From Palauibacter sp022826685 (lineage in GTDB: Bacteria > Gemmatimonadota > Gemmatimonadetes > Palauibacterales > Palauibacteraceae): a DNA stretch of 64,000 bases. A program made the translations under genes and the position numbers. Below are positions 57,868 through 64,000 of the stretch, one piece after another (within the stretch, counting starts at the first letter, position 1; every line of letters starts with the position of its first letter). Below the pieces are notes generated by a model. That model was not told where the DNA came from and searched no databases. It saw nothing but the letters and a program-made list of their open reading frames with translations. Location of the stretch: assembly GCF_965221685.1 (NCBI RefSeq), contig NZ_OZ244907.1. One strand, written 5' to 3'.

Positions 57868-58195
57868 CCGCGTCCGGGCTTTGGGTGGGGTCCAAGGCGC
57901 TGAGCGCCCGGTCGATGGCGACCAGGTGGGCGATCACCTCGACGGCCTCGATGGCCTCCCTGTGTGTATTGGCCCAGCGAGCGATCTGGTTGAGGTTGTT
58001 CCCGATGCGCGCCAGTTCGCGGGTGCGCTCGCGCTCGACCTCGGCGTGCGCCACGGTCCAGGTGCGGACCCGGCCAATGGACCGGCGCACCAGATCCGAC
58101 AGCGTCAGGCCCGCCGAGCGCGCCTTGGCGTGCCACGCGGCACGCTCCGCCTCGCTGGCGCGGACCTTCACCCAGACGGCGCGTCCGGCGCTCAC
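57857..58195 (-). CDS. mobC: MobC-like relaxosome protein
   Basis: 112 residues. VWVKVRASEAERAAWHAKAR and LTLSDLVRRSIG form a ribbon-helix-helix-like start, followed by IGNNLNQIARWANTH, the MobC/MbeC hallmark. It helps the relaxase open oriT. Its stop overlaps the relaxase start. Confidence 0.85.
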   Translation of the reverse strand: MSAGRAVWVKVRASEAERAAWHAKARSAGLTLSDLVRRSIGRVRTWTVAHAEVERERTRELARIGNNLNQIARWANTHREAIEAVEVIAHLVAIDRALSALDPTQSPDADAH

Positions 58196-58488
58196 GGCGC
58201 GCCGTTTCCGTCGCGGGGGTCAGAGGGGGCACGGCCCCCCGCCAGCCCCTGCCGGGGACTCGCGAAGCGTGGCCCCAAAGGGTGGGCTGGCTCTCCCGCA
58301 TTAGCGGGCAAGACCGTCCGCCGAAGGGCGCAATCGAAGGCCGTCGGAATCACCATGATTCTACACGGAGAGGCCCGATTCCGGCCGTGTCAACCGCCCG
58401 AATCGAGGCGGTTTCCCAAGGCGTCCAGCACCGTCCCGGAGCCGCGTCGGCCGCCGCCAGCGGCTCCCCCGTCGCCTCCCGGAGCTAC
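58196..58488. other. Gap between integrase and mobC; possible oriT
   Basis: 293 bp with no gene. It holds a hairpin CCCGC-ATTA-GCGGG (58295-58308) and several short GC-rich inverted repeats. An oriT is expected upstream of mobC, so it probably lies here. No nic site is recognised. Confidence 0.35.
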
Positions 58489-59649
58489 CTACCGCCGCGT
58501 GACGTACTCGCTCCACTCCTGAAGGACTTCGGCGCGACGCTCCAGCAGGTCGGATCGCTGGTACGCCTGCACGACCTGACTCCGGGGCACATGGGCGAGG
58601 CAGGCCTCGGCGACCTCGGCAGGGACGCCCGTCTCGGCCATCCACGACCGCGCGCTCGACCGGAACCCGTGCGGCGTCGAGGCCACTCCGGCTCTCCTCA
58701 GCAAGCTCCCCGGCGCCTTCGTCGGCAGCGGGCCGCCGGTTCTCGACGGGAAGACGTACGGCGACTTGCCGGACAGGGCTCGTGCCCGTTCGAGCACGCC
58801 GAGCGCTCCCGTGCTGAGCGGCACGACGAACTCCCGGCCCGCCTTCATCCTCGCCGCCGGGATCGTCCACCTCGCCGCGTCCACCTCGATCTCGTCCCAA
58901 CGCGCGTCCCTCGCCTCGCCGGGCCGAACGGCGGTGAGCACGATCAGTTCCACGCACAAGGCGGCAGGACTCTCATCCCCGATCCGGCGGATCGACCGCA
59001 GCGCTCCCGCGACCTCCCGGTGCGGAAGCGCCCGGTGGTGCCTCGGCCCGTTGCCGTTCGCCTTCGGCAGCGCGGCGACCGCCCGGTCCACCGGGTTGTC
59101 CGGGCGGTAGTTGCGACCGATACACCAGCGGAAGACGGCGGCGATCCGGTGACGGGCCTTGCGCGCGGCTGAGGGCTTCGAGCTCCAGATCGGGGACAGG
59201 CACCGGAGCACGTCCGCGCTCGTGATCCGGTCCACGGGCTTGTCAAGCAAGGATGCGGTGTGGAGGCGGAACGTGGACTCCCACTGCTCGGGAAGCGGGC
59301 TCCCGGCCTTCCAGGACTCCCGGTGGAGCCGGATCGTCCGTTCGGCGGCCTCGGCGAACGTCGGGACGCCGCGCCCGCGCGGGTCCCGTCCGAGCCGGAC
59401 CATGCGGCTGTTGTCCAGCGCCTTCCTCCGTGCCTCGGCAAGCGTCACCTCGGGATACGGTCCGAGCCCGATCGAAGTCAGGCGGCCCTCGATCCTGACG
59501 CGCTGCCGCCACGTCTTGGTGATGCGGCCGTCGAGCGTCCGGTGAACCCGGAGGCTCAGGCCGCGCCCGCCGCGACCGTCCCCGTACACGCCCGGACGGC
59601 CCACCGTCCGCACGAACGCGGCGGTGAGGGTTCGGGGTCGCTTCGTCAT
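58489..59649 (-). CDS. int: Tyrosine-type integrase (P4/DUF4102 type)
   Basis: 386 residues. An N-terminal arm-binding region (GLSLRVHRTLDGRITKTWRQ, IGLGPYPEVTLAEAR), a SAM-like core-binding domain, then the catalytic domain with R in LTAVRPGEARDARW, K in MKAGREFVVPLS, H-x-x-R in HGFRSSARSW, H in LAHV and Y in VQAYQRSDLL. It sits at the right end of the element, pointing inward. P4-type enzymes usually use tRNA genes; here the target is an LRR codon block. Confidence 0.9.
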   Translation of the reverse strand: MTKRPRTLTAAFVRTVGRPGVYGDGRGGRGLSLRVHRTLDGRITKTWRQRVRIEGRLTSIGLGPYPEVTLAEARRKALDNSRMVRLGRDPRGRGVPTFAEAAERTIRLHRESWKAGSPLPEQWESTFRLHTASLLDKPVDRITSADVLRCLSPIWSSKPSAARKARHRIAAVFRWCIGRNYRPDNPVDRAVAALPKANGNGPRHHRALPHREVAGALRSIRRIGDESPAALCVELIVLTAVRPGEARDARWDEIEVDAARWTIPAARMKAGREFVVPLSTGALGVLERARALSGKSPYVFPSRTGGPLPTKAPGSLLRRAGVASTPHGFRSSARSWMAETGVPAEVAEACLAHVPRSQVVQAYQRSDLLERRAEVLQEWSEYVTRR

Positions 59650-59666
59650 GCGTTCCTTCCTTGTGG

Positions 59667-59678
59667 TGTATCACTTAT
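59667..59678 (+). repeat. Right-end arm-type repeat of the element
   Basis: TGTATCACTTAT, identical to 52967-52978. Located 18 bp upstream of the integrase start, so integrase binding could also control its own gene. Confidence 0.5.
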
Positions 59679-59826
59679 TGCAACACTACACGGGGAAGAA
59701 TACACCGGAAGCCACTGGACCGCAAGGGACGGTTGGCGTCGGGATATGGCCTTGAAATCGTTGTGCTACAGGATGTTATGGGACTACCGGCGGACTACCT
59801 TGGATGGCATCGGATCATACAGTCCT

Positions 59827-59837
59827 AGTTCCGGCGG
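59827..59837 (-). repeat. Insertion core, right copy (11 bp)
   Basis: AGTTCCGGCGG, identical to 52895-52905. On the minus strand it continues the RIPPELG codons of the split LRR gene. Confidence 0.75.
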
Positions 59838-60596
59838 GATCCGACTCCTCAGATGGTTGTGCTCGAGACTCAATCGCCTGAGCGCGGAGAGGTCCCCGAG
59901 TTCGGAGGGGATCCGGCCCGAGAGGCCGTTCGACCCCAACCCCAGGGTCCGGAGTTCCGAGAGCCTGCCGAGTTCCGGAGGAATCGAACCCGTCAGCGCG
60001 TTGTCGTTGAGGTACAACTCGGTCAGCTTCAAGAGGTGGCCGATCACGATCGTAATCGAGCCCGCGAGATCGTTCTCGCCGAGGTGCAGCTTCGTGACGC
60101 GGCCATCGGCGTCGACTTCGACCCCGTGCCAGTCCGCGAGCGGCGCGTCGCTGAGCCAGTTGCTCGCGTTCTCCCACGCCGTGCCGTTCATCGTCTCGTA
60201 CACGGCCGTGAGGACGACCCGGTCCGTGGATGGGTTGTCGACGTGCACGGCCGCCGTCGCCGTGGCGGCGCCCGCCGTCGCCGTCACCGTCGTCTCCCCG
60301 CTCCCGACGGCCGTGATGAGCCCCTGCGCATCGACCGTCGCCGTGGAGGGATCACCCGATCGCCAGGTCACCTCGACCCCGGGCAACGGGCGGGCGTTCC
60401 GGTCGCGGACGGTCGCCGTGAGGTGGAAGCTGGCGCCCCGCCACAGAATCACGGTGGACGGTGCAATCGAGATCGTCGCCGGTACGCCGGGCTGTTCCGG
60501 AGAACCGGGTGGAGGCTGCGTGGGGCCGTCGTCCCCGCAGGCCAGGAGAGGCAGGAGGAGGACCGGGACCGCGCGAACTCCGCCGACGCTCCGCAT
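59827..60596 (-). pseudogene. LRR-metzincin lipoprotein B, N-terminal part (split by mobile element)
   Basis: About 256 codons. Lipoprotein signal (VPVLLLPLLACGDDGP), an Ig-like (BID_2-type) domain (about 38-120, ISIAPSTVILWRGASFHLTA, VDAQGLITAVGSGETTVTAT), then four LRRs ending RIPPELG. Beyond the core the frame runs into the element for 14 codons and stops at 59784. As it stands it would make a secreted LRR-only lipoprotein without the protease. Confidence 0.85.
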
Positions 60597-60599
60597 GGG

Positions 60600-61883
60600 C
60601 TACCGGCGGCCGGCGGGTACCAGTCGCACGATGCCGGTCGCGGGGCCGTCCACGTCCCGCGTCTCCCCGTCGATGGCGAGGTAGACGAACCCGTCCGGAC
60701 CCTGCCGCACGTCGCGGATGCGGCCGATCCCCTGCAGGAGCGTCTCCTCGTGGATGACCTCCCGGCCCTCCATCCGCAGCCGGGCGAGGCGCCGCCCGCT
60801 CAGACCGCCGACGAGCATGTCGCCGCGCCACCCGGGGAACGCGTCGCCCGTGTAGAAGAGCATCCCGGAGACGCCGATGGAGGGGACCCAGATGTGCTCC
60901 GGCGGCTCCATCTCCTCCATGAGGGTCCCGGAGTGGATGCGCGAGCCCGTTCGGTAGTTCACGCCGTACCCCACGACGGGCCAGCCGTAGTTGAGCCCCG
61001 GCTCGATCAGGTTCAACTCGTCCCCGCCCTGCGGGCCGTGCTCGTTCTGCCACAGCTCTCCGGTCTCGGGGTGGACGGCCATCCCCTGGGCGTTCCGGTG
61101 GCCCCACGTCCAGATCTCGGAGTGGATCTCCTCCCGGCCCACGAACGGGTTGTCCTCGGGCACGCGTCCGTCGTCGTGGATGCGGATCGTGCTGCCGTTG
61201 TGGTTCGAGAGGTTCTGCGCGGGGTGCGCCTCCAGTTCGCCCGCCGGGGGCCACTGCCGGTCGCCCAGCGTCATGAACAGGTAGCCGTCGTGGTCGAAGG
61301 CGAGGCGCCCGCCCCACATCGAGCTGCGCTCCGTCCCGTTTCCGGACGCGTCCGCGTGGAACAGTTCCTCGACGTCGCTCAGCCGGTCGTCCTCGAGGCG
61401 GCCGCGGGCAATCGCGATCGTGCCCAGCGAATCGGGACCCGGCTTCACGTAACTCAGGTAGAGAAGCCGGTTCGTCGCGAAGTCCGGGTGCAGGATCGCG
61501 TCGCGCAGGCCCGCCTGCTCGAAGCCGGCCATGGAACGGGCGCCGCGCCCGAGAGCCCGGATCGGCGGCAGACCCTCGACGGAGTCCGGGAGCAGGATGC
61601 CGTCGCGGATGATGCGGAGCCTGCCGGGACGTTCCGTCACGAGGAGGTCGCCCTCGGGCGTGAAGGCCATCGAGAACGGGCGCACGAGCCCGTCGGCCAC
61701 CTCTTCGACCCGGAAGTCGTGTAGCGCGGTCCGGACGATGCCGTCGTCGTCGCCGGCCGGGTCTTCGCCGGCGGGCGCGCACGCGGTAGCGGTCAGGGCG
61801 ATAGTCAGGAGCGATGCGACGAGGAAGCGGGAGCAGCTGGGATGGCTCATGTGGGGATCGTTCGTCCGTGTCAGAGGAGTCAT
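60600..61883 (-). CDS. PQQ-dependent sugar dehydrogenase, exported lipoprotein
   Basis: 427 residues. Signal with lipobox TATACAPA. A six-bladed propeller of the GSDH/Asd type: PFSMAFTPEGDLLVTERPGR, HPDFATNRLLYLSYV, MWGGRLAFDHDGYLFMTLGD, WTWGHRNAQGMAVHP, WQNEHGPQGGDELNLIEPGL and NYGWPVVGYG are family signatures with the PQQ and calcium residues. It oxidises aldoses or related sugars in the periplasm with PQQ. ATG 61883 is chosen for AGAGG 5 nt upstream; ATG 61850 is also possible. PQQ synthesis is not in the window. Confidence 0.85.
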   Translation of the reverse strand: MTPLTRTNDPHMSHPSCSRFLVASLLTIALTATACAPAGEDPAGDDDGIVRTALHDFRVEEVADGLVRPFSMAFTPEGDLLVTERPGRLRIIRDGILLPDSVEGLPPIRALGRGARSMAGFEQAGLRDAILHPDFATNRLLYLSYVKPGPDSLGTIAIARGRLEDDRLSDVEELFHADASGNGTERSSMWGGRLAFDHDGYLFMTLGDRQWPPAGELEAHPAQNLSNHNGSTIRIHDDGRVPEDNPFVGREEIHSEIWTWGHRNAQGMAVHPETGELWQNEHGPQGGDELNLIEPGLNYGWPVVGYGVNYRTGSRIHSGTLMEEMEPPEHIWVPSIGVSGMLFYTGDAFPGWRGDMLVGGLSGRRLARLRMEGREVIHEETLLQGIGRIRDVRQGPDGFVYLAIDGETRDVDGPATGIVRLVPAGRR

Positions 61884-61932
61884 GCGGCCTCTATACTTAT
61901 GGCGTCCCACGGGTGCCTGACAGGAGGTAGAC

Positions 61933-63219
61933 ATGCTCCGGACCGACAGCGTCACATCGACCCCGGCCGCCATTCCCGCCCTCGCGATCGCGGCCGTCCT
62001 CGCGGCCGGCTGCGCGACCGATGGCGGTGGAGACGCGACCGACGCGGTCGCCTACGAGGGGGCGCGCGTGATCGCGGGCGATGGTTCGGTCATCGAGTCC
62101 GGCGTATTCGTGGTGGAAGCCGGGCGGTTTGCCGCCGTCGGGGCGAGCGGCGAGGTCGAGGTGCCGGACGGCGCGGAGCGGGTGGACCTCTCCGGCAGGA
62201 CGGTCATGCCCGCGCTCGTGAACGCGCACCTCCACCTCTCCTCCGAACGCGAGGAACGGATCGAGCAGCTTCAACACATGGCCTACTACGGGGCGGCGGC
62301 CGTCGTGAGCCTCGGCACCGAGACCGGCGGCATCGGGATCGAGATGCGCGACGAAGTCATCCCGGACGCGGCCCGCGCGAAGACGGCCGACCGCGGGATC
62401 ACGATGCCGGAGCCCGGCCGCTCCGAGGCCCCCTACTGGGTCGAGACGGAGGAAGAGGCGCTGGCCGCGGTGCGGGAACTGGCGGAGCGGCAGGCCGACA
62501 TCGTCAAGATCTGGGTCGACGACCGCGGAGGGCGGTACGAGCAGCTGCCCCCGGAACTCTACGGCCCGATCATCGACGAGGCGCACCGGCACGGCCTCAT
62601 GGTGACGGCGCACGTCTTCTACCTGGAAGACGCCAAGCGGCTGCTCCGAGCCGGCGTGGACGTGTTCGCGCACGGCGTGCGGGACCTCGACGCGGACGAC
62701 GAACTCATGGAACTCTGGGCCGAGCGCCCGGAGGTCGTCCTCGTCCCCAACCTCCCGGGGCCGGGGGTGGCGCTCGACCTGAGCTGGCTGAGCGGGACCG
62801 TGCCGGCGGACCAACTCGCCGAGATGCAGGCGGCGTCCGTGGACAATCCGGCCGCGCAGGAGTCGTTCGGCATCCAGGCGCGGAACCTCGCCCGCTTCGC
62901 CGAGGCCGGCATCCGGATCTCCTTCGGCACCGACGGCAACGCGGCCTGGGCCGTGCACCAGGAGATGGAGGACATGGTCCACTCCGGCATGACGCCGGGC
63001 GACGTCATCGTCGCGGCCACGAAGACCTCCGCCGAACTGATGAGCTGGGACGACCTCGGGGAGATCGCGGCTGGCAAGAGCGCCGACTTCATCGTGCTGG
63101 ACGCGAACCCGCTCGACGACATCACGAACACACGGCGGATCGACGCCGTCTACCTGCGGGGGGCCATGGTCGACCGGGACGGGATCAGCGCCCGCCTGCT
63201 CGCAGCCGGGACCGAGTGA
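61933..63219 (+). CDS. Amidohydrolase family protein, exported lipoprotein
   Basis: 428 residues. Lipoprotein signal (AIAAVLAAGCATD). Metal site: H-x-H in VNAHLHLSS, K in IVKIWVDD, H in MVTAHVF, H in VFAHGV and D in FGTDGNAAW. Related to imidazolonepropionase-like secreted amidohydrolases (prolidase/dipeptidase type); substrate unknown. AGGAGG lies 6 nt before the ATG. It is divergent from the sugar dehydrogenase over 49 bp. Confidence 0.85.
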   Translation: MLRTDSVTSTPAAIPALAIAAVLAAGCATDGGGDATDAVAYEGARVIAGDGSVIESGVFVVEAGRFAAVGASGEVEVPDGAERVDLSGRTVMPALVNAHLHLSSEREERIEQLQHMAYYGAAAVVSLGTETGGIGIEMRDEVIPDAARAKTADRGITMPEPGRSEAPYWVETEEEALAAVRELAERQADIVKIWVDDRGGRYEQLPPELYGPIIDEAHRHGLMVTAHVFYLEDAKRLLRAGVDVFAHGVRDLDADDELMELWAERPEVVLVPNLPGPGVALDLSWLSGTVPADQLAEMQAASVDNPAAQESFGIQARNLARFAEAGIRISFGTDGNAAWAVHQEMEDMVHSGMTPGDVIVAATKTSAELMSWDDLGEIAAGKSADFIVLDANPLDDITNTRRIDAVYLRGAMVDRDGISARLLAAGTE

Positions 63220-63247
63220 CCGCCCGCCGCCGTCCCGGCACACCTCG

Positions 63248-63841
63248 ATGATCGAGCTTCATCCCGTGACGCTCGAAGGCCGGGGCGTCCGTCTCGAACC
63301 CATGGACATCGGGCACGCCGCCGCGCTCGCCGAGGCCGCGGCGGACGGGGAGTTGTGGAACCTCTTCTTCACCTTCGTCCCGGCTCCGGACGAGGTGACG
63401 GACTACATCGAGATGGCGCTCGAGGGCCAGGCCGCCGGCCACATGCTGCCGTGGGTCGTCCGGCTCGCGGACACCGGCGCCGTCATCGGATCCACCCGCT
63501 ACCACGACATCCTGCCGCACGTGGACCGGGTGGAGATCGGCTACACGTGGTACGGCGCGAGCCACCAGCGCACACACGTGAACACCGCGTGCAAGATTCT
63601 CCTCATGACGCACGCCTTCGAGACGGTGGGGTGCGGCGTCGTGGGGCTCCGCACGGACGGCATGAACCTGCGCTCCCAGCGGGCCATCGAGGCGCTCGGC
63701 GCGAAGAAGGACGGCGTCCTGCGCAATCACTCGCTGCGCCGCGACGGTAGCGTGCGCGACGACGTGATGTACTCCGTCCTCCTCCACGAATGGCCCGCCA
63801 TCAAGCGGCACCTGGAGACCCGCCTCTGGCGCCACCGCTGA
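63248..63841 (+). CDS. GNAT N-acetyltransferase (RimJ/RimL type)
   Basis: 197 residues. LEGRGVRLEPMDIGHAAALA at the start, WVVRLADTGAVIGSTRYHDI, VEIGYTWYGASHQRTHVNTA and SQRAIEALGAKKDGVLRNH are the beta strands and acetyl-CoA region of RimJ/RimL-like GNAT enzymes. The R-x-x-H-x-N replaces the usual R-G-x-G-(A/T) loop. Substrate unknown. It is 28 nt after the amidohydrolase stop. Confidence 0.85.
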   Translation: MIELHPVTLEGRGVRLEPMDIGHAAALAEAAADGELWNLFFTFVPAPDEVTDYIEMALEGQAAGHMLPWVVRLADTGAVIGSTRYHDILPHVDRVEIGYTWYGASHQRTHVNTACKILLMTHAFETVGCGVVGLRTDGMNLRSQRAIEALGAKKDGVLRNHSLRRDGSVRDDVMYSVLLHEWPAIKRHLETRLWRHR

Positions 63842-63888
63842 CCGGGGCGCCGGAAGCGGGCGTGCCTCGGGATGCTCCGTGCGCTGCG

Positions 63889-64000
63889 TTACATGCCGAG
63901 GGAGATGTCGACCTGCGTGTTCTCCCATGAGAAGCGGAGCGCGCCGTCCACCTGCTCGAAGGTCATCATCTCCACCATTTCGGCGGTGGCCGAGGGCGTC
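63889..64000 (-). CDS. C-terminal end of an unidentified protein, cut by window edge
   Basis: 36 codons before a TAA at 63889-63891. The end reads VEMMTFEQVDGALRFSWENT and VDISLGM. The FSWENT-x-V-D-I ending resembles DUF2911 proteins, but so short a piece cannot be assigned. It is convergent with the GNAT gene. Confidence 0.45.
   Translation of the reverse strand, partial: TPSATAEMVEMMTFEQVDGALRFSWENTQVDISLGM

Larger units (their letters stand above)
52906..59826. mobile_element. 6.9 kb integrative mobilizable element
   Basis: It starts and ends at an 11-bp direct repeat (52895-52905, 59827-59837). It contains a tyrosine integrase at its right end, a complete MOB module (mobC, relaxase, nested mobB and mobD) and two beta-propeller lipoproteins plus one remnant. 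There is no conjugation machinery, so it would need a helper. Its removal restores a full reading frame in the host LRR gene, which is strong evidence for the limits. Confidence 0.8.

Overview
The window is a 64 kb, very GC-rich bacterial chromosome segment with no rRNA or tRNA genes that I can see. Typical signals are GGAGG-type ribosome sites, many lipoproteins, a large TonB receptor, DUF1592/DUF1552 secreted proteins, beta-propeller and LRR lipoproteins, many toxin-antitoxin (TA) remnants, taurine catabolism and sterol-methyltransferase homologues. Together they fit a Gram-negative, probably marine and possibly sponge-associated member of Gemmatimonadota or a neighbouring phylum. That assignment is inference from gene content, not from a marker gene.

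Layout. 1-7 kb is an accessory patchwork: an edge-truncated AbiEi-type antitoxin, two copies of a DUF6526 gene, two tandem sterol C-24 methyltransferase-like genes on the minus strand bracketed by a 37-bp direct repeat, a secreted dihydropyrimidinase-like amidohydrolase, a probable TA pair and a stretch of gene fragments. 7-11.7 kb holds an SLC13/TrkA-C permease, a lipoprotein, a small protein and a lipoprotein ureohydrolase. 11.7-14.8 kb is a TA/defence islet (AbiEi/AbiEii-like pair, an MNT nucleotidyltransferase, a broken DUF5615 toxin and its DUF433 antitoxin), with imperfect 40-bp direct repeats around the first part. 14.8-17.2 kb encodes a serpin and two coupled small proteins.

17.3-25.2 kb looks like an iron-responsive region: a TonB receptor with a Fur-like box and terminator, an Erm-type 23S rRNA methyltransferase with an overlapping leader ORF, then (after a second Fur-like box) a helix-hairpin-helix lipoprotein, a PepSY membrane protein and an ABC exporter pair. 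25.2-28.3 kb has a CPBP protease, an SDR and an M20 peptidase. 28.3-35.2 kb is a taurine-dissimilation locus: xsc, tpa, a reductive-dehalogenase-like Fe-S protein and a DUF3667 protein run leftward, divergent from an AGCS sodium:amino-acid symporter. 35.2-47.8 kb is one leftward, mostly overlapping seven-gene operon of secreted proteins (DUF1592, DUF1552, ankyrin, NHL, two choice-of-anchor-B/LVIVD lipoproteins, an S9 peptidase).

47.9-60.6 kb contains two related secreted LRR-metzincin lipoprotein genes. The second is split by a 6.9 kb integrative mobilizable element (52906-59826) carrying a tyrosine integrase, a ColE1-like mob module with mobB- and mobD-like genes nested inside the relaxase gene, and two beta-propeller lipoproteins. 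Removing the element at its 11-bp core restores an uninterrupted 961-residue LRR-metzincin reading frame. The right end has a PQQ-type sugar dehydrogenase, an amidohydrolase, a GNAT acetyltransferase and the end of an unidentified gene.
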